This document shows positions 20,859 through 31,937 of a stretch of DNA of 64,000 nt, one piece after another. This DNA is from Cladorrhinum sp. PSN259 (taxonomy: Eukaryota > Ascomycota > Sordariomycetes > Sordariales > Podosporaceae), in the NCBI GenBank assembly GCA_033725935.1, contig MU867122.1, positions 124,001 through 188,000 of the forward strand. Direction: 5' to 3'. A program made the position numbers and the translations under genes. A model generated the notes under the pieces. It did no database searches. It saw nothing but the letters and a program-made list of their open reading frames with translations, and was not told the origin of the DNA. The number at the start of each line of letters is the position of its first letter. Within the stretch, counting starts at the first letter, position 1.

Positions 20859-22657
20859 TTACCCACCCAGCTCAAATCCCTCCCACTCCCATTCCTCAAA
20901 CACCCCCATGGCCTCCCAAGCCTCCAAAAGTCCATACCGCCTAAACGCAGCCTTCAACTCCAAACCAACCCTCTCATGATCATCAATTCCATCATCATTA
21001 TCATTATCATCAGCATCATCATCATCATCATCATTACTAAAGAAACCCAATTTATCCGCAACCTTCAGCCACTCCATCTCCCCCATCCCACTGGACAACT
21101 CGTGTTCCTCAAGGACCAGCCTCCACAACTCAAACAAATTGACCTTTTTGGTTTTCTTCCTCACTCCCAAATCCAGCTCAAACTCCTCCACAATTTCTGA
21201 AGTACCCTGCACTAACCTCAAAAAGATCCCCAATGCCTCCTCGCTCCTGTGAAACGGCTGCCTGGGCCTAGGGTCCATCACGATGTTATTATCCCCTTCT
21301 GTTGGATAAGAGAACTTGACGCCTCCTCCTTCTACATCTCGTTCTACCCTTATTAACGGGAATTTCTTTTGTAGTGGTGAAGAAGATCGTTGGGATAAAG
21401 CGTGTTCTTTGAGTCGTAGGGCATGTCTTCGGGCTAGAGTACGACGTAGAGTGTACCTGCTCCATGCTCTTTGGATCTTCTTGGCTGAGGTTATCCGTCT
21501 GAGCCTTTCGGCTCTGCTCTCGCCAGGTTTTGAAGGGGCAGGAGTGGATGATTTGACCCGAGAATTTGCTCGGGAAGAGGACGGGGGCTGTTTTGGAGGT
21601 GATTGGGTGGTAGTTGGACGACGGGTCGCGCGAGTTGCACTTGGAAGGGTTGGTGGAGAGGTGCTGGCGGGAGCAGAAGGACGAGGCGGTGGGCGAGGTT
21701 GAAGTGGTTGTTTAGACTCGCCGGGTTGGTCGTAAAATGAGTTCGGGTCTCGATTGGCCAAGTATTTCAGGTAGCGGTCTCGCCATGACTGGGCGGTGTG
21801 GTGTGGGTGCTGGTAAGAGTTAATATATGATGGTAAAGGGGAGGAGAATTGGGAATTGGCGTACCTGTTCTTCAAACTCCTGGTAGATGACGTTCCCCTT
21901 TTCCTTGACACCTTGTCGTATACGTTCTTGGACATACTCGAAGATGAGCTTATCATCTTCCGAAGTAAATGGTACCCTGGCCCTGGTGCCTTGTGTTGGT
22001 GCAGGAGGCGACTTCTGGGTAGCACGATGGAACGGGTCGGCAACGGGCATCTCTGGAGGCTTAGACAGATCTATGGTTGTCGGCAAGTCTTTCTCGGCTG
22101 TGTAAGAAAGGTTTTTGATCCAACGGGCTTGCCATGACTGCCACGTGCGATTGGGATATTGTCTCGCTAGCTCTTTGTAAATCTCATTGCCTTTGACACT
22201 TTCGCCTGCTTCTTCTTGCTTGCGAACCCAACTGACAAGAATCTGGTCTTCGGCAGGACTGAACTTTGTCCTTGCGGCGGATGTTGGTTGTGTAGATGCC
22301 ACTGGGCGAGCTGTGCTTCCTTTGGAGACGCGAAATTCTTCGATGTCGACAATCTCACCCTCGGCAATGCATTTGTCGATAAACTTGTAAGAGACGGAGT
22401 TTGCAGGAACGACCTTCTTGAGTTGATCCGCAATTAACACATCAGCGAATTTCTCAAGTTGAACAAGCTTGGCGCCATTGTTCTGGAAAGATGTTAGAGA
22501 TATCCTCAGATCAAGTACTGACAGCCAGTCATACCTTGAGTTTCTCAATATAGAAATTCCGTAATGGGACCTGGAGCGACACCCAGAACTTGAGTCCACC
22601 GAAGAGAGTCCCTTCGTACTTGCCATTTCCTCCCTCAACCACAAGGGGGGCCGACAT
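20859..22657 (-). CDS. RAP1: Telomere-binding protein Rap1
   Basis: Shelterin component that protects chromosome ends and can repress nearby genes in the nucleus. Exons complement(20859..21809, 21865..22482, 22535..22657) give 563 aa. An N-terminal BRCT domain comes first (LFGGLKFWVSLQVPLRNFYI ... FIDKCIAEGEIVDIEEF). Then come two Myb-type modules: RTKFSPAEDQILVSWVRKQ...TWQSWQARWIKNL and RVPFTSEDDKLIFEYVQERI...TAQSWRDRYLKYL. A long basic Pro/Ser linker follows, including an IQ-like KKIQRAWSRYTLRRTLARR. The C-terminal helical region contains an Asp/Asn tract, DDDDDDADDNDNDD, and ends LLEAWEAMGVFEEWEWEGFE, in the position of the RCT domain. The start MSAPLVVEGGNG is the first in-frame ATG of exon 1. 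It is divergent from Swf1. Confidence 0.9.
20985..21045. repeat. Trinucleotide repeat encoding Asp tract in Rap1
   Basis: tcatcattatcattatcatcagcatcatcatcatcatcatcat, read on the minus strand as GAT/AAT codons, encodes the Asp/Asn run near the Rap1 C-terminus. It is a slippage-prone triplet array. Confidence 0.85.
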
Positions 22658-23411
22658 GGTGAATTAACTCAACAACCCAAGGCGACGTTTGAACTTGGAC
22701 AGTTGACACTCGACAAATTGAAGACTGCAGCTTATATGCTAGCTGAAAGCCGTTGCAGGAAAATAGAAACAATTGGTGACGGCATCTCAAGAAACATTCC
22801 AGAGACAGAGTGGGATCAACCCTTCACTGGAATCCGAACGGTGGGCAAAGAAAGTTATTTTTGGTGGGTGCATCTTCCTTTCTTTGACAAGGTTTCGCGT
22901 CCGCACATGGGGAACTTTCGCGCGGTCACGGGATTTAGAACGGCCACAAATGATTATGTAAGCTCTGCTATTCCAGGGGTTTCAGGCCGCTGTTGGCCTG
23001 TAAAAGACAGGGGGGGGGGGTTGCTATCCGCGAGTCTTTCTCACTCTGTACTCTGTTGACTAACTATTAACACTTCAATTCAACACACTTGAATTTTCGG
23101 CATTCACGGAATTGTTTGTTTCTTTCAACATTATTTCATTGAGGCGCTTCCAATTTCTCAGAAAATCAGGTTTCAACTTTGCTAAAATCACACACCTGTC
23201 GATACACGGCTGCAAACGCTGGGCCAGCTCACCTTCAGCTGGTAACTTACCGTATGATATGAAATAAACAATCACCAACAGCCTCAACCTGACCAAATTC
23301 ATCACTCACTTCACAAGAATGAACTGAGAGACAACCAACACTTTTGTCAACTCAAATAATGTACAAACTCATTCCTCTTTTCTTGATCAGTCAAAAATTA
23401 TCATCATCAAA
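22658..23411. promoter_or_regulatory. Divergent promoter region of RAP1 and SWF1
   Basis: About 750 bp between two divergent starts. It carries an 11-nt G-run near 23010 and no coding feature. No operator sequence can be named. Confidence 0.55.
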
Positions 23412-24689
23412 ATGGGCACCCTCGCAACGATCGCCCTCGTCATCCTCTTCATAACCTTCATGACATTCGTCACCTTCTTCGGCCGCCTCCCAGCCCTCCG
23501 CAACACCCCCATATCCTTCCTCCACCGCCTAATCTGGGTGCACACGCCCAACTTTTTCTACTCCCTCGACGAACGCCTAACAAATGGCCGCCTCTCATCC
23601 TCCTTCACCCGGCTGGGCAACTACCTGATGCACGACCGCCACCCAACAATCCTCATCTTCTTCATCCTCCTCCTGACAGTAGGCGAAGCCCTCTACCTCC
23701 CCACAGCATGGACCCAAATATCGTCTCTCAACAAAGCCTGCGTCAGCATCTTAGTCATCTTCCCTTACATCTTCCTCTACCTGTCCGCATTCACAGACCC
23801 GGGGTACATAACCCCCCACAACCACGTATCAGAAATGGCCCGCTACCCTTACGACTTCACCCTTTTCCACCCGGGCACCGAATGCCACACCTGCTTTCTC
23901 CTCAAACCCGCCCGCTCAAAGCACTGTTCAGTCTGCAAGCGCTGCATAGCCAAAAACGACCACCACTGCATCTTCATCAACAACTGCGTCGGCGCAAACA
24001 ACCACCACTACTTTGTCTTGCTCCTGCTCTCGACCGCCGTCTTGACCGCGTACGGCGGGCTGCTGGGCCTGAACCTCATAACCTCCAAGATGCACCTCTT
24101 TTTTCCCCAGTTCCACCTCTTACCCTGGAGGGCAAATCACGGGGCAGGCATGACTCTGACGCAGTGGCTCGTGATCTGGTCCTGGGGCCTGCAGGACAAC
24201 GTGGCGATGGGCGCCGTCACTTTGCTCGCCGGCCTGACGAGCCCCCTGGTCTGGGGATTGCTCGGGTACCACCTCTGGCTGATATACTCCGGCACGACGA
24301 CCAACGAGTCGATGAAGTGGAGCGACTGGCAGTACGAGATGCGGGACGGGTTCGCGTTCAAGCGGAAGATGGCAAAAGATAGACAGAAAGACTTGGGTGT
24401 CGAACCCGGGTGGACCAGGTGGCCTGCCGAGACTGAGCAGGTCATCGTTCGGACTGAGAACGGGGGCCCACCGGCTGAGGACGACAAAGAGTTACCTGGC
24501 GTGGGCGCCTGGGAGAATGTGTGGGCGCTGAAGGATGTGGAAAACCTGTACGACATAGGACTTTGGGATAACCTTGTTGATGTCTTTGTTCCTTGGTACA
24601 TGTTTAGGGATCCCAAAAGGGCCACGTTGAGCGGAGGCGGGTTGAAAGTGAGAAAAAAGAGGAGAGCAAAAAGGATTTATTTGGCATAA
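23412..24689 (+). CDS. SWF1: DHHC palmitoyltransferase Swf1
   Basis: ER-membrane protein S-acyltransferase that attaches palmitate to Cys residues beside transmembrane segments, for example of SNAREs. One exon, 425 aa. An N-terminal span (ATIALVILFITFMTFVTFF) and two more around residues 75-125 precede the Cys-rich domain: TDPGYI, then CHTCFLLKPARSKHCSVCKRC, then KNDHHCIFINNCVG with the catalytic D183-H-H-C186. Later spans are YFVLLLLSTAVLTAYGGLLGL and VTLLAGLTSPLVWGLLGYHL, with the TTNE motif (TTNESMKW) after the last one, as in the family. A DNLVDVFVPWYMFRDPK C-terminus fits the Swf1 subgroup. It ends 159 nt from the convergent Mrx8 gene. Codon choice is strongly C-ending in the 5' half. 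Confidence 0.93.
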   Translation: MGTLATIALVILFITFMTFVTFFGRLPALRNTPISFLHRLIWVHTPNFFYSLDERLTNGRLSSSFTRLGNYLMHDRHPTILIFFILLLTVGEALYLPTAWTQISSLNKACVSILVIFPYIFLYLSAFTDPGYITPHNHVSEMARYPYDFTLFHPGTECHTCFLLKPARSKHCSVCKRCIAKNDHHCIFINNCVGANNHHYFVLLLLSTAVLTAYGGLLGLNLITSKMHLFFPQFHLLPWRANHGAGMTLTQWLVIWSWGLQDNVAMGAVTLLAGLTSPLVWGLLGYHLWLIYSGTTTNESMKWSDWQYEMRDGFAFKRKMAKDRQKDLGVEPGWTRWPAETEQVIVRTENGGPPAEDDKELPGVGAWENVWALKDVENLYDIGLWDNLVDVFVPWYMFRDPKRATLSGGGLKVRKKRRAKRIYLA

Positions 24690-24848
24690 TGGGCGGCAAA
24701 GCAAAAGTAAATCGGATTGGGAATTTGTCCAGCATAAATTTCTATTCCAAAACGGGGTATCACTTTTAAAATGGTATCCTTACAAACAAATAATAATACA
24801 AAAAGCATCATCACATCACATATTTTCTCCCCCTCCTCCCTCCCTCCC

Positions 24849-26417
24849 TCAAAATGAAGCCTTCAACCTCCTATCCCCCCGTTTCTTAGACGTCTGAGCA
24901 GTCGCCTTCTCCATTCCCTCAAAGGTGGTAATCCTTTCCTCCCCCGCCACCTTCTTGTCCTCTTTTACCTCAAGCGGCTTCGCAGGCGCCCATTTAATCT
25001 CGTCAAACCCAACAATCTTGACCGGTGCTGCTCCAACATTTGCAGTCTCCAGCCCAGGCACGACCACTTCCCTCGTATCCTCAACTAACCCAGCCATCTT
25101 GCAAATCGCCCACCTGGCACCGTCTACACCCAATCCAGCATTCTTTGGATCCCCAGCACCCGTAACGAAAATCTCCCTCTCCCATCCCGCCTCCGCACCT
25201 TCAGCCCATGTATCGCTCCGTCTCTCGACGGCTCTCAGTTCCTTCCAAACCGACAAACAAACTTGCTGTACCCTCTGCTGCGCCTTTTCCTTGTTCTTCC
25301 CTTCAATCAACTTGTCCACCTTGGTCAAAACAACAGCCGTCTTGAGCCCCGCATTGCGAAGATTATGCAGCACCTGTCTGTCCAGAGGCTTGACGCCAGA
25401 CACCGAGTCGATCAACACGATGGCCCCCCTGAGCATCACTCTCTTCTCGAGGTATTTCTGAATCTCTTTTCCCCATGCTCGTTCCGAGTTGTGGCCGTAA
25501 CCGGGCATATCAACCATTATTAATGCGTGCTGCTGCGGTGGATCCCTCCTGCTCTGGTCCTTTTGCGCCTGACGCCGTTCGGTTCGTGTCATGCCGCTAT
25601 TCTTCTCCTTTTCTTCCTCTGACTTCTTGGGTTGTATTTGTTGTCTGGGTTGGGCAGGTGGTTCGCCGAACCCGTACCCGTTCAGTGTGACTGTACATCC
25701 TGCCTTGCGGGAAGTAATAGCGCTGTTTGCTTGTCGCGCTTTCAGGCCGTGTGAGTTGCGGGCCGTTGAGCCTGCGAGGCCTGAGAGAGCGTTGATGAGT
25801 GTTGATTTGCCTACGTTAGAGCGGCCGATGAGGCAGACTTCGGGGGTGTGTGGATTTCGTGGCAGTTCTAGGAATCGGCCGGCCGAGTAGAGAAACTTTG
25901 GGGCGTGAGAGGAGAAGATGTGTGTTGCGTGGTAGAGAGCTTCTGGGGAGAGGGAGACGGCGGGGACGGCGCGTTGGTTTGGATCGTTGGAAGGTGGAGG
26001 GAGGTATGAGGTCGGAATTATTGCAGGTAAAGAGCTCGTCTTGCGGTGCTTTGGCGGTGGTGGAATGTCCTGTGGGGGTGGTTTTGGTTTTGGTGGTGAT
26101 GGTAGTTCATCCTCCTCCACTGATGCGACGTCCGCTTCCTCTTCCCAGAGCCATTGACCGTCCTCCTCTTCCAAGGCCTTTGCCTGTCGTTGATGTGCTC
26201 CCCGCTGTAATGCTTCAGGCGGTCTGCCGTTCGTCACCGATCTAGGCCGTTCAGTTCGAGCCCTCGCTCTTGGAAACCTGGGCGACGATGTGGAAAAGCA
26301 GCGAGCACAGAGAGCTGCTGCGGTGGTGGTCGATCGTATCGCAGTCTGGTGAATCACCGCGCGCCGAAGTGTTGGAGGCGTCGCGAGAACCGTCGCCGCT
26401 AACCTGAGAGTCGTCAT
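24849..26417 (-). CDS. MRX8: Mitochondrial EngB/YihA-type GTPase Mrx8
   Basis: TrmE-Era-EngA-EngB-type GTPase that associates with the mitochondrial ribosome and supports organelle translation. One exon, 522 aa. The Arg/Ala/Thr-rich leader (MTTLRLAATVLATPPTLRRA ... CFSTSSPRFPRAR) is a mitochondrial presequence. The G domain has G1 GRSNVGKST at about residues 197-205, G3 DMPGYGH, G4 TKVDKL and the EngB-typical QKYLEKR and RGAIVLIDSVSGVK. A charged insertion (KKSEEEKEKNSGMTRTERRQ) lies between G1 and G3, and a disordered acidic/proline segment precedes the G domain. It is divergent from Fmc1, 321 nt apart, also a mitochondrial protein. Confidence 0.9.
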   Translation of the reverse strand: MTTLRLAATVLATPPTLRRAVIHQTAIRSTTTAAALCARCFSTSSPRFPRARARTERPRSVTNGRPPEALQRGAHQRQAKALEEEDGQWLWEEEADVASVEEDELPSPPKPKPPPQDIPPPPKHRKTSSLPAIIPTSYLPPPSNDPNQRAVPAVSLSPEALYHATHIFSSHAPKFLYSAGRFLELPRNPHTPEVCLIGRSNVGKSTLINALSGLAGSTARNSHGLKARQANSAITSRKAGCTVTLNGYGFGEPPAQPRQQIQPKKSEEEKEKNSGMTRTERRQAQKDQSRRDPPQQHALIMVDMPGYGHNSERAWGKEIQKYLEKRVMLRGAIVLIDSVSGVKPLDRQVLHNLRNAGLKTAVVLTKVDKLIEGKNKEKAQQRVQQVCLSVWKELRAVERRSDTWAEGAEAGWEREIFVTGAGDPKNAGLGVDGARWAICKMAGLVEDTREVVVPGLETANVGAAPVKIVGFDEIKWAPAKPLEVKEDKKVAGEERITTFEGMEKATAQTSKKRGDRRLKASF

Positions 26418-26738
26418 GATTTATGTCAAAAACCCCCAGATGTCAATGGCAACCCAAAAATCGTCAACTGAATCTTTCTTTTCCCCTCGATCGTGTCGCG
26501 GGGCATCTTCTGTTCCCCAAACACCCGAGATACTTTTTTGGAACCGCCGATAAAGCGATAAGGGTTGGGGTTATACCAGCCAAAACCCCTCCATTCGCGC
26601 CAAGCTTGACTTTTTTGAGAGCTCTTCCAAGCATCCATCCCACCATAACATCATCACCAAACAAACTTCTCAACCCACGCTTTGATACCCTCCCAATTCT
26701 CACCCAACAACTTTTCTCCTTTTCCAGACAAGTTCAAA
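26418..26738. promoter_or_regulatory. Bidirectional promoter of MRX8 and FMC1
   Basis: A 321-bp gap between two divergent starts of mitochondrial genes. An overlapping frame at 26423-26944 is a shadow and not a gene. No specific factor site is claimed. Confidence 0.6.
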
Positions 26739-27053
26739 ATGACGACCCAACAACCATCCCTCCTCACCCTCTACCGCTCCCTCCTCCGTTCCCTTCCCCC
26801 CCGCGCAATCCTCCAGTCCCCACGAGCGCCCCTCCACCAAACAATGCGCGACGCCTTCCAAAACCTAGACGCCAAAACAGTCCCCCAATTGAAGCAGTAC
26901 GCCGCCTACCTCAAATCCCAACAGCAGTACGTGGAGCTCATTGAGCGGTATAACCCCGGAATGGGCATGGACGAGGAGGAGAGGGTCAGATTATCGGCTA
27001 GGAGGGTGGGCATGAACTTGCCCAAGGAGTTTGGGAAGGGTGCGAAGGAGTAA
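26739..27053 (+). CDS. FMC1: ATP synthase assembly factor Fmc1
   Basis: Small mitochondrial-matrix LYR-type protein that stabilises Atp12 in F1 assembly. One exon, 104 aa. It opens SLLTLYRSLLRSLPPRAI, with the LYR motif at residues 10-12 (LTLYRSLLR), followed by the helical run MRDAFQNLDAKTVPQLKQYAAY and LIERYNPGM, and ends RRVGMNLPKEFGKGAKE. The VGMNLPK ending and the overall length fit the family. The ATG at 26739 directly precedes the LYR helix, so no longer leader is needed. Confidence 0.88.
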   Translation: MTTQQPSLLTLYRSLLRSLPPRAILQSPRAPLHQTMRDAFQNLDAKTVPQLKQYAAYLKSQQQYVELIERYNPGMGMDEEERVRLSARRVGMNLPKEFGKGAKE

Positions 27054-28209
27054 AAATATGGGAGGAAAGGTAAAAGGGCGTATTTGGAAGAAGAAAGTTG
27101 AAGAATAAGACGAAGCGCATTTAGACATACAACTGGGCGGGGGGTTTTTTTTTGGGGGGGGGGAGGTTTTTTGGTTCCTTGTCCCCCCCCTCGCATGGCG
27201 TTTGGACATTTTCACTTTTATTTTATTTTTCTCCGCGAAATCCTTGTACGATCACGAATTAGAGGAGATGGAGAATTGGATGGTTGTAAATTATTGGGAT
27301 GATAGGGGAAAACGAAGGCATGGCGTCTGGTGTACTGATGCGGGGGAAAGGTGTGTGTGGACGAAGGTAGAGGTAGTTGCCTGGTGAGGTTATCGATCAT
27401 GAACCATGCTCAGCCGGGAGGAGGGCGGTTCCACGGGATTATAGCGCGTGTCTGGATATCTATACGTGATCATTAGTGGAAGATTCTGTCAGTTTGAATA
27501 GTACCGAGGCAAGTTCCCGACGGTATTCATACTGACAAGCTCTTTTGCCAACCGAATAAACGTGAATGATCTTCAGGAGAGGTATTCTTCAAGTCGTTAA
27601 TAATATTTTCCGCGCTTGGTGAGATCAGCAGAGTTAGTCGAGTGAGTATATATCAGAAAAGATGTCCGGTTAACGGCTATGGTGCTGTAATATAGATGTG
27701 GTATCTAGTCTGAACATGTACTAGTTCCCACCGTCACGCATGTTCACTCAAGTCAATTTGTTACCAGTGAAATTCTCGTGATCGTCTACAGAGGTAGAAG
27801 GTATCTAGAGACGGATGTCGTAGATATATATAACGACATTCTTCATAATTTTTACTGAAAGAAGAAAAATCCTTTTGATATTTAGGTTTCTTCCCGCCAA
27901 GTTCTCTTTTTTTTTTAAAAAAAAGGCAAAAAACAACAACAAAAACCAGTCGCCAATAAGTGATAAAAATGAATAGCCTTTCTTGGCCCTGAACCCCCGA
28001 ACGTCCATCCAATGCTTTGATTTGCAAAAAAAGAAAGAATTCAAACCCATCAATCAAGTTTCCTTTCGTATCCCATCTGTATCGTCCATGGCGCATGTGA
28101 AGCTAAACAAATCTGTGTCTGTAAAGTGTAGGTATTTATAAAAGAAAACTCAAGGGGTATCAACAATCCGCCACCAGAAATTACCTAGTTCTTTTTCTCG
28201 TTTCCCCCC
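27054..28209. other. Intergenic with G/T homopolymers
   Basis: Immediately after FMC1 there are runs of G and T (27137-27172) and a nine-C run near 27182. The rest is AT-rich 3' flank of the next gene, including poly-A/T tracts near 27908-27926. No gene is supported. Confidence 0.5.
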
Positions 28210-31200
28210 TCATACACCCCCCACACCTCCCTCCTCGAAACTCTCATCCCATCCACCAGTCTCCAGCAGCCACCCTCCAACTCTTTCCTTAACTCCATCC
28301 ACCGTCTCACCTAGCGCACTGATCCACTGGTCTTGAACAACCCTAACCTTCTCCTTCAGGTCATCAGTCAGCCTTGTGCCCTCCTCGGTCTTCATGCTCT
28401 CAACCCTCGCAGAATCCATCGCGTCGTTTTCCATCGCCTTCGCCCTCGCCGAAACACAAGCCTCCTTAACCTCATGCAGCAAGCATAAAAGGTTAGTCTG
28501 ACTCTCAATAAACTGGTATGTGCTCTTTTCGGCATGCAATAGCAAACTAAACAGGTACTGCAGTGGATGGTCGTAGTAGCTCGGATTCTCGGCATACTCG
28601 CTCGCTGGGATCTGAATATGGAATCCTTCCATGTCTTGCGGAATCTTATCCAAGACTCGTTTTAATGGCGGCGCAATGTCCCAGAATGCGTTAATCTGAA
28701 CTTCCACGCCTCGAACTACGGTTTCTTCTACTACGTCGCGGAACTCTTGGGTGCGGCGGAGGACTTCTTCGGAGTGAGCGAGTGCACGCTTCGCTGTGTC
28801 GTCGACAAAAAAGGCCTCGGCTGATTTGACTTTGTCTTGCTCTTTGGCGAGCTTGTAGGGGGTCAGGACCATGTCGCGGTATCGATCATTGCGATCCGAA
28901 AGGAGGTCGTATAGCGCCCGGTGAAGAGTCTCGCGGGCCTCGAAAATCCATTTGAGGAGGGTCAGCTTCTCTAAAAGTTCAGGTTGTTCGTCACCCTCCT
29001 CTTGAGCCAGATTAGGATTTGACTTGTGGGTTTCATCAAACAGTTGGGAGCGAAGTCCGTCGAACAATTCGGTGGCTTTGTTGATGCGGGATTGGAGAAT
29101 CTCGTTGACGGGCATGACGACGACTGTTTGAAAGTCTTCAAAGTCTTTCTTTTCGAGCTCTTGCACCTTGTTGTTTTCATCTGCTGTTGCTTCAGCTTCA
29201 ATGGCTGCGGCGTCAGCATATCCAATGGCACCTGACGAAATATCTTGCTGGAGGTTCTGTCGCAGGCTTTGCCGGCGTTGCTTCGCAGCTTCGGCAGCTT
29301 CACTCCTCATTTTTAAGCTTCCTTGCTTGAATCCCTCCTTAATCTTGTCAATCTCGGTCATATCACCGACGATACGGATCGAATCGCGGACCTCTATCAG
29401 TTCAGGGTGGTTGTTATTCACGGCAGGATGGTGACGGGGATACGGTGGTGGGAGAGTCACCAGACGCGAAACATCCAGGGCATCAGGAGGATTTGGCGTA
29501 TTGGGCGCCGTTGACGAAGAGGCAACGGAATTTCGAGAGGTGGCATGCGGTGTGCTGAGTGGATCAGCATCATGCCATCCAGTCTTTTCCGGGGGATAAC
29601 TGTTGGAAGCGCGCTTGCTTGAGCTAGCGGGTGAGGATTGAGGTTCCTCTATCCATTGGAGAGCTTCACGAGCCTCCTTTGGAACACCCATATACTTTGA
29701 CTCTCGTTTAGACCTTTCCATTCTTGATGAACCGGCTCCAGTCGAGTCTGCCTCCCACCAACGACTTGCTGGTCGCCCTCGCGAATCCTGCTCATCAAGG
29801 GCATCGCTAATACTCATACTCAGAATCGGTGACAGAGATGGCATATAATTCGTGCTTTGCCACTGATTGGGATTCGAGGAAGGCCCAGGAGAAGATGATG
29901 GACCGGCTGAGGTTGGCGTGTTGGCCGACGAGCTGGCATGGTTGTTGCCAAATGCAGAGTTCACTGACCCACGATGCGACCTGGGCTCTGAGGATTGCGG
30001 TGTTAATTCTACTGTCCCACTCGTTGCAGAAGTCATAGATTCTCTCCTCGCAGGCATCGGCCGGAATAGATCACGAGTCAAGTCAAGCACCTCAGATCCC
30101 ATTGCCCCAATGGCGGCTCCGTATCGCTCTCTGCGTATTCTCGACTCGATAACGAAGAACTCGGCAAATAATCGAACTCGTTCCGCATCGTCGACAGCCA
30201 ATGCCTCCTTTTTGGCAAATGCCGCAAACCTATCAACAGTTCCGCGAGCAAATTCCTCGCTATTTTGTGTGATGGCCATATGTTTTGTCAGGGAAAGCGA
30301 CGGTGACAGCGGGGCAGAGAGAGGTATATCTGGGCCAGGCCCCCGATGTGTCGATGATGACCTGCTACCAGTTGGTGGTGTTGGCAAAGCCCTTGGGATA
30401 GTGGCATGCTGCCTTTCCGGGTGTTTCTGAGAATTTGGCGACAGTCTCGTAGGAGTCTCCTGGCCTGGCATCTGGGTCGAGCTTGCTCGAGGCGTCCTTG
30501 ACTCTTCAAGGGATTCACCGGTGCGCGGTGTCTCAACACTCCGCCCTCCAGTCTTTGGTGTACCCCTTCCTATCGTCAAGCGACGTTGAAGTCCTCCAGG
30601 AGTGCCGGGTATAACAATATCGGAGAGAGGCTGTGGTGCGTTGGATGAATCCGTTGATGCCCGACCACTTCCTCTGGTGCGGCTCTCACTGCGTCGTTCA
30701 AGAAGTGTCTTATCCCCTCTTACAGCAGGGCTACGTCTTGTTAGTCCTCCAGATGAACCCGCTGACGACGTATTAGATTCGGGCATGATGCTGTTCGTGG
30801 AGCTTGCCACACTTGAGGTCTCTGCAGTATTCAGAGACTGCGGGTTTGTAGTTTCTGAGTGCTGCGAATAAGCAGGTTCAGGTTGTTGCTGAGCTGTCCC
30901 CATCTGTTGGGCAAATCCCGGCATATTATCCCCTTCTCTCCAATTAGCTGGCGTGGGTGGAACTGGACCGAGGGCAGCAATGCCACCTGGGGGAGGTCGG
31001 CGTGTTGGCGGTGATACAATAGGCTCGTTCCCCGTCGGCATCCGCTGCATACTTTGTGACCTGCTTGATGCCGGCGGTGGCCCTGGTGGCGGGGGCGGGA
31101 CAGGCATTGCCGGGTCCCATCGCAGCTGTGATGATGATCGTGACCTTGCTGATGTCGGGGTCGCAACAGCCGGCGTCGAAGCTGCTCGTCTTGCGCCAGG

Positions 31201-31937
31201 TGCCAAATTCTGGATCGGATCGGGCTCTTGTCTCTGGGGCGGTATCTGCAAGGTCAATGGGCCGGGATGGCCAGATATTGCTCGGGAAAGGAGGCCACCA
31301 AGGGGCCGAGATAATTGCTGTGGGTGAGGATCTATCGGCGTGCTTGTTTGTTCAGCCTCACGCCTTCTCCCAAGTGAGGGTAGACCAAATCTCCTTTCAC
31401 GCGAAGCCCCTCTCGTGCCAGGAGGAGGAGGGAACGATGTCGTTGCCGCTGGGGAATCTGTAGGTACCCTGGAAATCGGCGGGGGTGGGGCTCTTGCGAC
31501 GGAGATATTTGCGCCTGTTTGAACCTGATCAAATGTCATGCTCATTGGGCGACCACTTCGAGGAGGCGAGTATGGTGGAGGCGGCAGAGGGGATCCTTTC
31601 ACACTGTCAATCACTGGCGTAGTCACCATTACATTGAACTCAAACACTCACCTTGAGGTTCTTGATAGGGTTGAGCAGGCGGCATGTGTTGCATTCGATC
31701 GGCTCCAACAACTGGAGAAGCAACCCATTCTTGGGGATTATATGGCTGCATTGCGCTTAAGGGAGTCTGGTTCGATGAAAAGGCGCCATGAGAACTCACT
31801 GACATGGCCGAAAGAGGCGTGTTTGCGGCATTCTGGCCATGGAATGATGGTACACCCAACGATTGTGTGAGGAGGGGATTCAGTCCAGCACGAAGCCGTG
31901 CGGTTGGATCCCGTGAGGAACTCATTAGAGGTTGCAT
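28210..31937 (-). CDS. Large conserved protein of unknown function, disordered N-terminus
   Basis: Exons complement(28210..31595, 31652..31937) give 1223 aa; the 56-nt intron uses donor gtgagt and acceptor aaag and joins PYQEPQ to GSPLPPPPYSPP. I do not recognise a named family. The first ~720 residues are Ser/Pro/Thr-rich and disordered, with PPPPPGPPPASSRSQ-like tracts and blocks that look conserved (RRESMTSATSG, PASRWWEADS, ERSKRESKYMGVPKEAREAL). From about residue 800 a folded, largely helical part begins (LIEVRDSIRIVGDMTEIDKI, AAEAAKQRRQSLRQNLQQ, WIFEARETLHRALYDLLSDR). It continues to EVQINAFWDIAPPLKRVLDK, HPLQYLFSLLLHAEKSTYQF and a C-terminal coiled segment. This layout suggests a cytosolic scaffold or trafficking factor, but the function is unknown. 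Confidence 0.82.

Noticed and set aside
23708..24382. 225-codon ORF in frame +2 inside SWF1
   Set aside because: Arg/Pro/His-rich shadow of a C-rich coding region; the SWF1 frame has all catalytic motifs.
25850..26245. 131-codon plus-strand ORF opposite MRX8
   Set aside because: Antisense shadow; Arg/Val-rich composition mirrors the minus-strand codons.
26423..26944. 173-codon ORF overlapping the MRX8-FMC1 promoter and FMC1
   Set aside because: Different frame from FMC1, which carries the LYR motif; Pro-rich shadow.
29867..30430. 187-codon plus-strand ORF opposite the 1223-aa protein
   Set aside because: Antisense shadow of a Ser/Pro-rich region with no domain.
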